Positions 33,587 through 47,443 of a DNA stretch of 64,000 nucleotides are shown here, piece after piece. A program made the translations under genes and the position numbers. The notes beneath the pieces are model-generated. The model had not been told where the DNA came from and ran no database searches. It worked only from the letters and a program-made list of their open reading frames with translations. The stretch comes from an uncultured bacterium. Lineage in GTDB: Bacteria; Cyanobacteriota; Vampirovibrionia; Gastranaerophilales; Gastranaerophilaceae. Within the stretch, counting starts at the first letter, position 1. Each line of letters starts with the position of its first letter. Location: assembly GCA_949300485.1 (NCBI GenBank), contig CASGEL010000003.1, forward strand, positions 62,001 to 126,000, in the 5' to 3' direction.

Positions 33587-34459
33587 ATGATTCTTATTAT
33601 AGGAAGTGACGAAGATTTCCATTCAAGATATATTTTAGAAAAACTGCACACCCAAAACATCTGTGCAAAATACTTAGATACACGCAAGTACCCCATTATA
33701 AATTGGTCGCCCGAAGGAGAAAATGACTATATAATACTTGATGATGAAAAAATTTACCTCAAAGATGTAACGGGAATTTACTGGAGATGGTATTACGGAG
33801 TAACTTACGGAACATCCGAGATTGTTTATAGAGAAAAAACCTCAGCACTTGAAAGCTTTTTATGTTCACTTGAACCTATCAGCTGGAATTCTTTACAAGC
33901 TGTTGAACTCCACAGAAAAAAAGGGCTTCAAAGTAAAATCATGCAAAATAACGGAATACGAATTCCGAAAACAGTTGTAACCAATGATCAAAATGCTCTT
34001 GAAAAATTTTATCTTGAAAACAACAAAAATATTATCTACAAACCTGTCCGAGGCGGAGCATACACACAAAAATTAAAAGAAGAAGACCTGCTTCGCAAAG
34101 AGTCTTTGATAAATTGTCCATGCCAATTACAAGAATGTGTCGACGGAATAGATATAAGAGTTTATGCATTCGAAACAGGCGAAATATTCTCCGGTGAAAT
34201 CCTGGCACAAAGTATTGATTTCAGGGCAGATGATAATGCAAAAATCAACAAGCACAAATTACCTGAAAACATACAAAAAGACTGCCTTAAAATCCTAAAC
34301 CTCTTAGGCCTGAAATACTCAGGAATTGATATAAGGTTGAATAATACCGGCGAATACGTATTTATTGAAGCAAACCCCGCTCCGATGTTTACTCATTTTG
34401 AAAACATGACAGGGTACGAAATTACCAAAACCCTTATAAGAAATCTAAAAGGGGAATAA
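33587..34459 (+). CDS. ATP-grasp ligase, graspetide macrocyclase type
   Basis: 290 residues from the ATG at 33587, which has GGAGG 5 bases upstream; the in-frame extension to 33542 covers the promoter. The N-terminus MILIIGSDEDFHSRYI and IYWRWYY (64-70) match the N-terminal domain of MvdD/PsnB-like ligases. NSLQAVELHRKKGLQSKIM and GIRIPKTVVTN (about 101-133) precede the ATP-grasp core. Likely ATP and metal residues are K152 (YKPVRGG), E183 (QECVDG), R191, D248 (GIDIR), E261 and N263 (FIEANPAP). In this family the enzyme phosphorylates Glu/Asp side chains and joins them to Thr/Ser/Lys. It is divergent from the repeat protein, its likely substrate. A plain RimK-like peptide ligase is the alternative. 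Confidence 0.8.
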   Translation: MILIIGSDEDFHSRYILEKLHTQNICAKYLDTRKYPIINWSPEGENDYIILDDEKIYLKDVTGIYWRWYYGVTYGTSEIVYREKTSALESFLCSLEPISWNSLQAVELHRKKGLQSKIMQNNGIRIPKTVVTNDQNALEKFYLENNKNIIYKPVRGGAYTQKLKEEDLLRKESLINCPCQLQECVDGIDIRVYAFETGEIFSGEILAQSIDFRADDNAKINKHKLPENIQKDCLKILNLLGLKYSGIDIRLNNTGEYVFIEANPAPMFTHFENMTGYEITKTLIRNLKGE

Positions 34460-34625
34460 ATTTTTACTATTCTTGAAACTATTGTTCGGTCATAAATCAA
34501 TCATAACTATCCATCAAATTGAAAATAGCAAACAATATTAGAAACTCTTTTTAGTAGTAAAAATTGCAAAAGTTTTTAATGTAGATATAGATACTTTTAT
34601 TGAATAACAACCTAGATACAAAAAC

Positions 34626-35495
34626 TTAACTCAAATCAATATCAAAACGGGTCTTGCCCTCGCCGCTGTTTATAATACCGTCGCCATTTTGATCAACATA
34701 AAAATATTTTTGTTCTCTGCCATCAGAAGATTGAATGTTCATCTGATCAATAGAAATAATATTACCTGAGTTATCTTTCTGCACAAAAGCTATAGGATTT
34801 TTCCCGTCTTTATCATAATAATACTCGACAATCCTGCCGTTTTCTCTTTGTTCAGTCTTTACTTTATATCCGCTGTTATTCTTTAAAATTTCAGCAAGAG
34901 CATCATTATATGACTTGTTATCTTCCGAAACATCATAGTTTCTGCTCATCACAACACGATTATCAATAATACCATCATTACAGTTGCTGTCATTTAAAGA
35001 AATTTCACCACCATCAGAAATATTTAATGCCACATTTATTATCTTACCGTCCGCATCTTTATTGATTGAACCCATACGATTACCTATACTGTCTTCATAA
35101 AGATAAATCTTACCTCCATCTGCAGCATTTATTGTATCTGCAACATGATATAAATTATTTGATTCAAGATACTTTACATATGTATTTATATCTTTGTTCT
35201 CATCTAACTTAGCTCGTAAATTATCGGAATCATATTTCATTTTCCGAATTTCTTCGATCTGAGCTTTTTGTTTTGGAGTCAATTCATTACCGGAAACAGA
35301 CGATGTCGGAGAAGCTCCATTGCCGGTTGCCGAAAAATTAAACGTCGGAAATACAGGGTATGAAGGCACAGTAAAATTAAAAGGTATATACCCCATATTA
35401 TACCAGCCGAACTGTGGAAACGGCATCCGTATTAAATTATAATTATTAAAATTATAATTCATATTATTGTTATACATTTGCCAAAAATTTATCAT
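34626..35495 (-). CDS. Hypothetical protein with C-terminal Ca-binding-like loop
   Basis: About 289 residues from the ATG at 35495, where GAGGG lies 7 bases upstream. The N-terminal 60 residues are rich in Asn, Tyr, Phe and Pro (MINFWQMYNNN, MPFPQFGWYNMGYIPF). A helix (TPKQKAQIEEIRKMKYDSDN) and beta-rich repeats with Asp/Asn/Gly follow: KIYLYEDSIGNRMGSINKDADG, EISLNDSNCNDGI and YFYVDQNGDGIINSGEG. The last loop has the D-x-N-x-D-G pattern of EF-hand or dockerin calcium sites. No signal peptide. It lies between the graspetide locus and rpoC2; no link to either is known. Confidence 0.6.
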   Translation of the reverse strand: MINFWQMYNNNMNYNFNNYNLIRMPFPQFGWYNMGYIPFNFTVPSYPVFPTFNFSATGNGASPTSSVSGNELTPKQKAQIEEIRKMKYDSDNLRAKLDENKDINTYVKYLESNNLYHVADTINAADGGKIYLYEDSIGNRMGSINKDADGKIINVALNISDGGEISLNDSNCNDGIIDNRVVMSRNYDVSEDNKSYNDALAEILKNNSGYKVKTEQRENGRIVEYYYDKDGKNPIAFVQKDNSGNIISIDQMNIQSSDGREQKYFYVDQNGDGIINSGEGKTRFDIDLS

Positions 35496-35607
35496 TTTTA
35501 TACCCTCATATTTCACTATACATATTTATTAAAAAATATAAAATAAATAATTGTTATATAAATTAGATATATTAAAAAATGTAAATATGATTTTAGATTT
35601 TAATAGC

Positions 35608-35638
35608 AGAAAAGCTCCTGAAAATCAGGAGCTTTTCT
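35608..35638 (-). terminator. Terminator of the rpoBC operon
   Basis: AAAAGCTCCTGA (35610-35621) pairs with TCAGGAGCTTTT (35625-35636), loop of 3. It lies 27 bases past the rpoC2 stop. Confidence 0.85.
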
Positions 35639-35662
35639 TGCCTTATACCTAATTTATAAAAA

Positions 35663-38600
35663 TTAGTGTTCATCATCAATATTGAAATCAGGAGCGCCAA
35701 ACATCCCTTCAATTTCTTCCAAAATTGCAGAAGGTTTTCTTGCTTGATTTCTTTGAGCAACAGCACGTTTTCTTTCTTCTCTGTCACGTTCTTCATCAGC
35801 ATTGATAAGATGATGGAAGCCCGTACCTGCAGGTATTAAACGACCGATAATAACGTTTTCCTTCAAACCTCTTAACATGTCTTTTTTACCTTCAACTGCT
35901 GCTTCTGTTAAGATTCTTGTTGTTTCTTGGAATGATGCAGCTGAAATAAAGCTTTCAGTATTCAATGAAGCTTTTGTAATACCTAACAACATATATTCAC
36001 AAGTTGCAGGATTTTTGCCTTCATCAACAGCAGCTTTATTTTCTTTTTCAAATGTCTGCATTTCAATCAATTCCCCAGGCAACAAATTAGTATCGCCTGC
36101 ATCAATAACCTTAACTTTCTTAGTCATTTGACGAACGATAATTTCAATGTGCTTATCAGCAATTTCAACACCTTGAGAACGATATACACGTTGAACTTCA
36201 TCTACCAAATACTGCTGAGCTGCTTCTGGACCGCATAATCTCATTACATCATGAGGATTCATAGGACCTGAAGTTAACGGCTGACCTTTTGTAATTTTTT
36301 GTCCGTTAGAAACAATTACATTAGAGTCAATAGCATATTTAATTTCAACAGATGAACCATCATTATCTACTAAGAATAATCTTGGCAATCCATCGTCATC
36401 AATTTCAATTTTAGCAGTACCATCATACTCTGCCAAAATAGCACAATCTTTAGGTTTTCTGCCTTCAAGCAACTCTTCTACCTTCGGAAGACCCTGAACG
36501 ATATCGCCTGTCTTTTCTCTTTCAAATACTAAAGTTGCCAGTAAGTCACCTCTCAATACCAATGCACCTGAATCTATTTGAAGCATTGTACCTGGGCTGA
36601 TTAGATATGGACGACCATTTCTGATAGAAATTTCGCCTTTATTAACAGCAGTAACAATACCTGAAACAGGAGAAGTTTCACCGCTTTCGGCTAAAACTTT
36701 ATCAGTTTTGATGAATTCGCCTTTCTTAACAACAGCTTTACCGCTCACTGTAACCTTTGTTTCTGAACTTTCTGATATTAAAAGAAGTCTTCTGACATCT
36801 TCATCATCAGATTTTATAGAAGCCACAGCATCATTCATTGCTAATACCTGAGTCTTAGCAACAGGTGTTTTCGGTTCAATAGTTTCACCATCTTTTACCA
36901 ACAATTCAGTTTGTAAAGATGAAGCTTTTGAAGATCCTTCAAGTTCACGACGAACAATTAAGTTTTCCAATACAACAATTCTTAACGCACCTTTGGCATC
37001 TAATTCAACCATACCTTTTAAGTGTGATAAGTAACCTTGCATTTGAAGAACTAAACTTGTTCTAGTAATCGTAGCACCATCAACATTTCGTACTCTTGCT
37101 CCGTCTTTGTATTGAAGCTGAGTTACAGGAATGATATCAATTAATTCATCAGTTGTGTTGAATTTAATTGATACATCTTTTTGTGTAACTTCTAATACCT
37201 GTACTGGTCTTATAAGGATTTGAACTGGCTGATTTGCAATAGAATCATCATCTAATGATAATGCAGAATCCAATTCTTCATCCAAATCATCTAACGGAAG
37301 ATCATCAACTGAAGAATCCATAATTGTAACAATTGAAGTTTCTTTAGCTTTTATACCTTCTGCGATAACCGTTCCTTTTTTAACTACTTCACCTTCATCA
37401 ACTTTTAATTCTGAAATACTTGATAAAGTATGAACTTCACCAGGTCTGATTGTAATTTCATGAATTACATCATTGTATTCTTTGAATTCAACAACACCGT
37501 CAATATGGCAATATACGTCTTTTACGACCTCAGTACCAGCAGTAACCGCAGTACCGTTTTCAACCATTTTTAAGGTGCTGTCTTTATTTATCTGGTGAAT
37601 TTCTTCAGGTATGAATACAACCTTACCAGGTTTTGTAATAATTTGATTTTCATCAACTTCAACATCAACATATCTGATTTCACCTGAAGATGAAACAGAA
37701 CACTCATCATCAATCAATTCGGCAATAATCATACCGTTTTCTACTGTAGTATCTACAGGAGCTTTAACGATATATTTTTCGCCTGTTTTGTCAACTGTCC
37801 AAAGCTGTTCTTTTTTAGTTTGTTCAAATGAGGCATTTTCAGGCTGTAATGAAGCAATAACAATTGTTAATTCTTTACCATGAACAATCTTCTTAATCTT
37901 CTTGCCATCAAATTTATCTTCCTCAATAACTAAATCTTCACCAACTCGGACTTCACCGCCATGTTCAGAAATTGTTAATGTTTCTGCTAATTTTTCACCT
38001 GCAGAAATTTTCTGACCGTCTTTTACAAGAACTTTTGAACCGCCAGGCAGAGTATAAACATCACCGCCTAATACCCAAATAATACCTTGCTTATTGGTTG
38101 TTCTTGAAATATTACCTTGTCTGTCTTTCTTTTCATCAGCTTTAAAGTCTTCAAACACAACTTCACCTGATATATCTGTTGTAATATCCTTTGTAGCTTT
38201 TTCAGTAAGACGAGAACTGTCACCTTGAGATGTTGGAGCATGTTCAGCCATTTTAAAGCCTTTTTCAACTTCCATACCATCTGTGATAAATAAAGTTGCA
38301 CCTGCAGGAATATGATATTTAGTTGTTCTCTTTTCGCCTTTAACTTCAATATCAGCTTCATACATAGAAACTTGTACAATATCACCGTGACGTGTTCTGA
38401 GTTCTCTTGCTTTAATTTTTGAAATAACAGTACCGGCTTCTCTGGCCAAGATTTCTTTCTTAGCTTCTTTAACACCAACCGCACCGCCTGTGTGGAAGGT
38501 TCTCATTGTTAACTGAGTACCAGGTTCACCGATTGACTGAGCAGCAATAATACCGATTGCTTCACCGATATCAACAAGTTTCTGAGTAGTCATAGCCCAT

Positions 38601-39520
38601 CCGTAGCACTTTTGACATACACCGTATTCCAAACCGCAGGTTAAACCTGAACGAACCTTCAATTCCTGCAAGTCAAGACTTGAAATTTTCTTGATATCGT
38701 CACGATTCATTGTTGTGCCTTTAGCCACTAAAATGTTACCTTCAGCATCAACAATATCTTCTGCGACAGTTCTTCCTAACAATCTGTCAATTAACGGAAC
38801 TATAACAACATCACCATCCATAATAGGTTTCATGTTGATATATTTTTCAGTATGACAATCATCAGCTCTGATAATTACGTCTTGTGCAACATCAACCAAA
38901 CGTCTTGTTAAGTATCCTGAGTCAGCTGTTTTCAACGCTGTATCTACAAGACCTTTACGAGCGCCGTATGATGAAATAATATATTCGGTAACTGATAAGC
39001 CTTCTTTAAAGTTAGATTTAATAGGCAAGTCGATAATCTGACCTTGTGCGTCTGCCATCAAACCTCTCATACCTACCAACTGTGATACCTGTGATAAGTT
39101 ACCACGGGCACCTGAGAATGCCATCATATATACAGGGTTTAATTTATCAAAGTTTTCAACAACCTGTTCTGTCAATTTTGCAGTTGTTTCAGACCAGGTA
39201 TCGATAACTTTTGTATATCTTTCAACCTCTGTAATTTCACCTTTTAAATATCTGTTTGTTGATTTTTCAATTTCTTTTTCAGCTGATTCCAACAACTCCT
39301 TCTTAACAGATGGAACTGATAAGTCTGCAATTGAAATTGTGGTACCTGAAATTGTAGCGTACTTGTAACCTAGGTTTTTCAAAGCGTTAGCCAAAGCTGC
39401 AGCTTTTGCACCGCCGTATTCCAAGTACATCTGACCTAACAATTTTTTCAACGAACCTTTGTCCATTTGTTTGTTAATGAAATCAGGTGTTTTCTTAGTA
39501 TTTTTATATGTTCTTTCCAT
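35663..39520 (-). CDS. rpoC2: RNA polymerase beta-prime C-terminal subunit (rpoC2)
   Basis: 1285-residue C-terminal half of the split largest RNA polymerase subunit. Near residues 215-305 are four Cys of a zinc site ([23 protein letters not shown]). The bridge/trigger-loop motif [16 protein letters not shown] is near 332-347. After it, residues about 350-1000 form a long beta-rich insertion of the SI3 type before [15 protein letters not shown]. The C-terminal jaw/clamp region ends with [16 protein letters not shown] precedes the ATG. The rpoC1 gene ends 47 bases upstream. The separate gene and the large insertion are cyanobacterial-lineage traits. Confidence 0.97.
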   Translation of the reverse strand: MERTYKNTKKTPDFINKQMDKGSLKKLLGQMYLEYGGAKAAALANALKNLGYKYATISGTTISIADLSVPSVKKELLESAEKEIEKSTNRYLKGEITEVERYTKVIDTWSETTAKLTEQVVENFDKLNPVYMMAFSGARGNLSQVSQLVGMRGLMADAQGQIIDLPIKSNFKEGLSVTEYIISSYGARKGLVDTALKTADSGYLTRRLVDVAQDVIIRADDCHTEKYINMKPIMDGDVVIVPLIDRLLGRTVAEDIVDAEGNILVAKGTTMNRDDIKKISSLDLQELKVRSGLTCGLEYGVCQKCYGWAMTTQKLVDIGEAIGIIAAQSIGEPGTQLTMRTFHTGGAVGVKEAKKEILAREAGTVISKIKARELRTRHGDIVQVSMYEADIEVKGEKRTTKYHIPAGATLFITDGMEVEKGFKMAEHAPTSQGDSSRLTEKATKDITTDISGEVVFEDFKADEKKDRQGNISRTTNKQGIIWVLGGDVYTLPGGSKVLVKDGQKISAGEKLAETLTISEHGGEVRVGEDLVIEEDKFDGKKIKKIVHGKELTIVIASLQPENASFEQTKKEQLWTVDKTGEKYIVKAPVDTTVENGMIIAELIDDECSVSSSGEIRYVDVEVDENQIITKPGKVVFIPEEIHQINKDSTLKMVENGTAVTAGTEVVKDVYCHIDGVVEFKEYNDVIHEITIRPGEVHTLSSISELKVDEGEVVKKGTVIAEGIKAKETSIVTIMDSSVDDLPLDDLDEELDSALSLDDDSIANQPVQILIRPVQVLEVTQKDVSIKFNTTDELIDIIPVTQLQYKDGARVRNVDGATITRTSLVLQMQGYLSHLKGMVELDAKGALRIVVLENLIVRRELEGSSKASSLQTELLVKDGETIEPKTPVAKTQVLAMNDAVASIKSDDEDVRRLLLISESSETKVTVSGKAVVKKGEFIKTDKVLAESGETSPVSGIVTAVNKGEISIRNGRPYLISPGTMLQIDSGALVLRGDLLATLVFEREKTGDIVQGLPKVEELLEGRKPKDCAILAEYDGTAKIEIDDDGLPRLFLVDNDGSSVEIKYAIDSNVIVSNGQKITKGQPLTSGPMNPHDVMRLCGPEAAQQYLVDEVQRVYRSQGVEIADKHIEIIVRQMTKKVKVIDAGDTNLLPGELIEMQTFEKENKAAVDEGKNPATCEYMLLGITKASLNTESFISAASFQETTRILTEAAVEGKKDMLRGLKENVIIGRLIPAGTGFHHLINADEERDREERKRAVAQRNQARKPSAILEEIEGMFGAPDFNIDDEH

Positions 39521-39567
39521 TCTAATTTTCCTTCAATTAGTTTAATTTTACACTGATTTTACACTTA

Positions 39568-41277
39568 TTATACAAGTGCTTTTCTAACCTCTTCGTTGAA
39601 GATAATTCTACCAACAGTAGTTTCTATTCTTTCACCTTTATCATCTCTTACAATGATTTTATCGTGAAGTTTAATTACTCCGACTTCAAGAGCTGAAATT
39701 GCATCCTGGAAGTTGTAGAAATAACCTTTAACTTCTTGAGCAGGATCTTTGATAGTAGTCAGGTAGTACATACCCAATACCATATCCTGAGAAGGTGTAA
39801 CAATAGGCTTACCGTTAGCAGGAGCTAATAAGTTGTTAGTTGCTAACATCAACATTCTTGCTTCAGCCTGAGCTTCAATAGACAGAGGAACGTGAACAGC
39901 CATCTGGTCACCGTCAAAGTCAGCGTTGAATGCTGTACAAGCCAACGGGTGTAATTGAATAGCACGACCCTCAACCAATTTCGGTTCAAAAGCTTGAATA
40001 CCTAATCTGTGAAGGGTTGGAGCACGGTTCAATAATACAGGGTGTCCGTCAATTACCTCTTCCAAGATATCCCAGACAATGTGTTCTGAACGTTCAATTT
40101 TCTTCTTAGCAGATTTGATGTTTTGAACATATCCTCTTTCGATAAGTTTATTAACAACAAACGGCTTAAACAATTCAATTGCCATTTCTTTAGGCAAACC
40201 GCACTGATTCAATTGCAGTGACGGACCTACTACGATAACTGAACGACCTGAGTAGTCAACACGTTTACCAAGTAAGTTTTGTCTGAAACGACCTTGTTTA
40301 CCTTCAATAATATTTGATAATGACTTCAATGCTCTGTTGTTAGGACCAACAACTGTTCTGCCTCTGCGGCCGTTATCGATCAATGCATCAACAGCTTCTT
40401 GAAGCATTCTTTTTTCGTTTCTCACGATGATTTCAGGAGCGCCCATTTCCAATAATCTTTGTAAACGGTTATTTCTGTTAATTACACGTCTGTACAAATC
40501 ATTCAAATCTGATGTTGCAAAACGTCCACCGTCCAATTGAACCATTGGCCTCAAATCAGGCGGAGTAACAGGAAGTACGTCCATAATCATCCAAGTAGGA
40601 TCAGTTTCTGATGAAATCAAACTGTCTAATAATCTCAATCTTTTAATCAATTTAGATTTTTTCTGAACTGAAGTAACATTACCTGCTAATTCTGTTCTGA
40701 TTTCTTCTGCCAATCCTTTTACATCAATTTCTGAAAGAAGTTCTTTTATAGCTTCAGCTCCGATACCAACTTTTAAAGTTGATTCTTCATTTTCAGCCAT
40801 AAAATCTTCATACTCTTCTTCTGTCAGTAACTGAAGTTTTTTGAAATCACTATCGCCGCCGTCTATTACAACATAGCTGTTGAAATAGATAACTTGTTCA
40901 AGATCTTTCAAAGTCATATCTAATAGTAAGCCAAGGTAAGATGGTATTCCTTTTAGGAACCAAATATGAGAAACAGGTGCTGCTAATTTGATATGTCCCA
41001 TTCTGTGACGACGAACTTTAGAATCAGTAACTTCAACACCGCAGCGTTCACAAATAATACCTTTGTGTCTTACTCTTTTATACTTTCCGCAATAACATTC
41101 CCAGTCCTTTGTAGGCCCGAAAATTCTTTCGCAGAATAAACCGTCTCTTTCAGGTTTTAATGTACGGTAATTTATTGTTTCCGGTTTAGTAACTTCGCCG
41201 TGTGACCATTGAAGTATTCTTTCCGGAGACGCTATACTTATTCGTATATAATCAAAATAATCAATACTTGTAGACAA
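39568..41277 (-). CDS. rpoC1: RNA polymerase gamma subunit (rpoC1)
   Basis: 569-residue N-terminal half of the split beta-prime. The zinc-binding clamp motif is [19 protein letters not shown] near residues 62-80. [17 protein letters not shown] and [16 protein letters not shown] (near 450-465), the catalytic Asp triad that holds Mg2+, are intact. It ends at EEVRKALV with a stop, just where the cyanobacterial gamma subunit ends. It is 20 bases downstream of rpoB and 47 bases upstream of rpoC2, all one operon. Confidence 0.97.
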   Translation of the reverse strand: MSTSIDYFDYIRISIASPERILQWSHGEVTKPETINYRTLKPERDGLFCERIFGPTKDWECYCGKYKRVRHKGIICERCGVEVTDSKVRRHRMGHIKLAAPVSHIWFLKGIPSYLGLLLDMTLKDLEQVIYFNSYVVIDGGDSDFKKLQLLTEEEYEDFMAENEESTLKVGIGAEAIKELLSEIDVKGLAEEIRTELAGNVTSVQKKSKLIKRLRLLDSLISSETDPTWMIMDVLPVTPPDLRPMVQLDGGRFATSDLNDLYRRVINRNNRLQRLLEMGAPEIIVRNEKRMLQEAVDALIDNGRRGRTVVGPNNRALKSLSNIIEGKQGRFRQNLLGKRVDYSGRSVIVVGPSLQLNQCGLPKEMAIELFKPFVVNKLIERGYVQNIKSAKKKIERSEHIVWDILEEVIDGHPVLLNRAPTLHRLGIQAFEPKLVEGRAIQLHPLACTAFNADFDGDQMAVHVPLSIEAQAEARMLMLATNNLLAPANGKPIVTPSQDMVLGMYYLTTIKDPAQEVKGYFYNFQDAISALEVGVIKLHDKIIVRDDKGERIETTVGRIIFNEEVRKALV

Positions 41278-41296
41278 TTTTAATTCTCCTTATAAC

Positions 41297-44614
<3,318 letters not shown>

Positions 44615-44720
44615 CAATTCACCTCATTTAATAATGGTGTACGTACTATAAAAATTTTCTTTTTCTAACTTAAGGCTGTAAACCCTCTACCGAGAATTGT
44701 GAAAACATTTTAAATATGTT

Positions 44721-44773
44721 ACCCTGAACTTGATTAGGGTCTTTTAAGTAGATTCTGAAAACAAGTTCGGAAT
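44721..44773. repeat. REP-like palindromic element upstream of rpoB
   Basis: Two small hairpins in tandem: ACCCT/AGGGT (44721-44740) and ATTCTGAA/TTCGGAAT (44752-44773, one G-T pair). The wording resembles short dispersed palindromic repeats known in other bacteria (containing GAACTTG...AGGGT and GTTCGGAATGACA). The rest of the 44618-45115 gap shows no gene. Confidence 0.45.
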
Positions 44774-45115
44774 GACATGCCCAAAAATGTCAAAAACCAA
44801 AGTTCAAATTCGGTAGATAAATGCAATTTTTAATGTTCTGTGAAAGTTGGTAAAATCCGCTCATAATCAAACTTCCGGATATCTTCAGTTTATCGGGGCA
44901 CACTTCACCCAACTTTACTTTTGCATGTTACTCCATCATATTACATCAATATGAGCAGTCAAGCTAATATGGCATGCTTTTTGAGAAAATTTTTCATTTT
45001 TCTTAACAAAAATTTACAGAGATAAAATGAAAAATAAGCACCGGACTGAAAATTTGATTTAGCAAGCATTTCAAGGTAGCCATTTAAATACAATAAAAGC
45101 TGAACATTGCATAAA

Positions 45116-45150
45116 TAAAGGGTTTTGGCGATACCGCCAAAACCCTTTAT
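45116..45150. terminator. Orphan intrinsic-terminator hairpin
   Basis: AAAGGGTTTTGGCG (45117-45130) pairs with CGCCAAAACCCTTT (45135-45148), loop of 4, with T-rich flanks. No gene ends next to it: rpoB starts at 44614 and pgeF at 45304, both reading away. It may end an unrecognised small RNA in the gap. Confidence 0.6.
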
Positions 45151-45303
45151 TAGTGAAACTTCCAATAATATATACCGGAAAATGTTTTTTCTATTTATAT
45201 TGGAATATTTACGCAAAAATTTTATATAAATAAATTACTTAAAATTTATATTTACATTTAGTTACAAATAGAATATTTAATATCATCAAGATAAAATTAT
45301 TTT

Positions 45304-46074
45304 ATGTTTTATTTTGAAAAAATTGATGGGAAAAGAATTTTAAAATCCGATTTTGTAAAAAATGCCCAGGCATTTTTTACAACTAGAGATATCTGTATTT
45401 GTGACAAAATTTTGGAAGGAAATACTCCGGATGAAAATTTGAAATCAGAAATTGAAAATAAAATTCAAAATGACAAAATTTTAATTGCAGATTATTTAAA
45501 AATCACACCTGAAAATCTGATTTCCCCGACTCAAACTCATAGTGCAAATATAGAAACTGCAAAGGTTGGGAAGCACAATTATCCTGATTGTGATGCTTTA
45601 ATTTTAACCGATAAAAATATTGCTATATTTTTAAATTTTGCAGATTGTACACCCGTAATTTTATATGATGAAAAACAAAATATAGGAGCCATTGCACATG
45701 CCGGATGGCGCGGAACAGTTCAAAAAATTGCACCAAAAACAGCTGAAAAAATGATGATGTATTTTGGTTCAAAACCTGAGAATATAGCTGCTTTAATAGG
45801 ACCTGCAATAGGATTTTGCTGCTATAATGTAGGCGAAGAAGTTTTTGAAAAATTATCGGCATCAGTAAAAAATTTTGACAGACTTTCTGAAATCCGACAA
45901 GGTAATATTTATGTTGATTTGAAAAATATAAATAAACAACAGCTATTCGAAATTGGAGTAAAAAAAATTGATATTTGTCCATATTGTACAGTGCATAATA
46001 ATAATATGTTTTTCTCCTACAGAAACGAAAATGCAACCACTAAAAGACACAGTGCCATTTTAAAATTAGTTTAA
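45304..46074 (+). CDS. pgeF: Peptidoglycan editing factor PgeF (laccase-domain family)
   Basis: 256-residue YfiH/YlmD-type protein. The metal-binding layout includes SPTQTHSANIETA (first His), DCDALILTDKNIAIFLNFADC (Cys), and HAGWRGTVQKIAPKTA with the second His, then GPAIGFCCYNVGEEV. The family acts on cell-wall precursors or on purine nucleosides. TAAAAT at 45292-45297 ends 6 bases before the ATG and there is no Shine-Dalgarno sequence, a leaderless pattern. tspO follows 54 bases downstream. Confidence 0.9.
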   Translation: MFYFEKIDGKRILKSDFVKNAQAFFTTRDICICDKILEGNTPDENLKSEIENKIQNDKILIADYLKITPENLISPTQTHSANIETAKVGKHNYPDCDALILTDKNIAIFLNFADCTPVILYDEKQNIGAIAHAGWRGTVQKIAPKTAEKMMMYFGSKPENIAALIGPAIGFCCYNVGEEVFEKLSASVKNFDRLSEIRQGNIYVDLKNINKQQLFEIGVKKIDICPYCTVHNNNMFFSYRNENATTKRHSAILKLV

Positions 46075-46128
46075 AACTATATACAAATATACAATGACTT
46101 TTTTGTAAAATACAAAAATCATAACAAT

Positions 46129-46512
46129 ATGAATTTATGGTACAATACGTTGCAAAAACCCCCGTTGACGCCACCTGCATCATACTTCCCGATGGCATGG
46201 GGAATTTTGTATTCATTAATGACAATAGCCTTTTTTATCATTTTATCCAAACCTCATTCGCAGGATAAATATATTGCAGTTAATTTGTTTTTATTTCAGC
46301 TTATATTAAACTTCACTTGGAGTTATGTTTTTTTTGAAATGAAATCCATAAGACTTGCATTATTAGATGTAATATTTTTATTAATAATTCTTTTCCTAAC
46401 AATAATTTATTTTTTTAAAATTTCAAAATTGGCAGGAATACTCTTAATTCCATATTTATTACAGGTCATATTTGCACTGTATTTAAACTTTGGTATAACA
46501 ATATTAAATTAA
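46129..46512 (+). CDS. tspO: TspO/MBR family membrane protein
   Basis: 127-residue protein with five hydrophobic spans. The start WYNTLQKPPLTPP matches the TspO N-terminal signature, followed by AWGILYSLMTIAFFI, LILNFTWSYVFF (the ligand-site Trp region) and IPYLLQVIFALYLNFGI, the family's C-terminal span. TspO binds tetrapyrroles and can affect porphyrin or stress signalling. It is shorter than the usual 150-170 residues because the loops are short. Confidence 0.88.
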   Translation: MNLWYNTLQKPPLTPPASYFPMAWGILYSLMTIAFFIILSKPHSQDKYIAVNLFLFQLILNFTWSYVFFEMKSIRLALLDVIFLLIILFLTIIYFFKISKLAGILLIPYLLQVIFALYLNFGITILN

Positions 46513-46605
46513 ACTATGAAGAAGTGTAAATTTAATATAAAAAATTAGCACAAATTTTATTCACACTCGTTATATAGTTAGGAAAAGGTAGAAGGATGTG
46601 TGTTT

Positions 46606-47007
46606 ATGAAAAAATTTATAGCAATTTTATTTATGATGGTCTTAAGCTGTGATATAGCATTCGCAGGAACAGTAGTAGTAAAATATAATAATGCAGGAGC
46701 TGCAATAAGACACCGATACGGAGCAGGAATTCATCAAAAGTTCGGGAGAAATGCAATCTATGCTCCGCATACTAATCAAGCGATTATAAATCGCAACAGA
46801 CAGAGACGCTATGAAGAAGCAATTATCAATTCCCTAAATAACAGAGGTCAATGCTGCTACAGAAACCCAATGATGAATGCAGGAATTCCCGGAGTAGCCA
46901 GCAATTCTGTTGCAACCTCTGCTCCTATTTCAAGATTTGATAAAAATTATACAATTAAATCATCTCCTAAAACAAGAACCGTAGGCGGGGTTACTTATTA
47001 TAACTAA
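46606..47007 (+). CDS. Secreted GVTYY-motif protein 1
   Basis: 133 residues from the ATG at 46606 (AAGGA about 9 bases upstream). The signal peptide ends FAG. The N-terminal block VVVKYNNAGAAIRHRYGAG, then QKFGRNAIYAPHTNQAIINR, is followed by a Cys pair (QCCYRN), and the C-terminus is SPKTRTVGGVTYYN. This is the first of four tandem genes that share the N-terminal and GVTYY blocks. The family is not one I recognise. Its size and repeats suggest an envelope or appendage protein. Confidence 0.7.
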   Translation: MKKFIAILFMMVLSCDIAFAGTVVVKYNNAGAAIRHRYGAGIHQKFGRNAIYAPHTNQAIINRNRQRRYEEAIINSLNNRGQCCYRNPMMNAGIPGVASNSVATSAPISRFDKNYTIKSSPKTRTVGGVTYYN

Positions 47008-47019
47008 TTAAAAATTATT

Positions 47020-47424
47020 ATGAAAAAATTTTTAATCATATTTTTAATATTGCTTTTTGCTCAAATTGATTTGACAGCTTTCGCTGACAACAAATATTAT
47101 ATTATTGAACTGCCTAACCGTTCAGGAACAGGCACATATACAATCACAAGACAAAAAAATATATATGTTAAAAATCGGTTTTCAAAACCTCGAAGGTGCT
47201 GTGCAAGAAAGAGAATAAAATCGACTAATGCTGAAATTCATGAACGTACTAAATATAGATTAGAGCTGCGAAAAGCATATAGAAATGCCAAAATTGTAAA
47301 TACAATGACACCCCAAAAAACTACACCGTCAAGATTTAATAAAAATTACCATATTAACAGTAACACTAGAAAAATATCTTGTAATGGTGTAACATATTAT
47401 GGTAATATGAACGCATGTAAATAA
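47020..47424 (+). CDS. Secreted GVTYY-motif protein 2 (divergent)
   Basis: 134 residues, 12 bases downstream of protein 1. The signal peptide is MKKFLIIFLILLFAQIDLTAFA. The middle is basic (Arg/Lys/Tyr-rich, with RRCCARKR matching the Cys pair of protein 1). The tail SRFNKNYHINSNTRKISC followed by NGVTYYGNMNACK matches SRFDKNYTIK...GGVTYYN of protein 1. The N-terminal YNNAG block has been lost, so only the C-terminal half is conserved. A Cys near the C-terminus is an added feature. Confidence 0.65.
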   Translation: MKKFLIIFLILLFAQIDLTAFADNKYYIIELPNRSGTGTYTITRQKNIYVKNRFSKPRRCCARKRIKSTNAEIHERTKYRLELRKAYRNAKIVNTMTPQKTTPSRFNKNYHINSNTRKISCNGVTYYGNMNACK

Positions 47425-47443
47425 ATTGAATGGAGAAAGAGCT

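Noticed and set aside
44800-44830. T-loop-like string resembling a tRNA
   Set aside because: No acceptor stem or anticodon arm can be formed around it.
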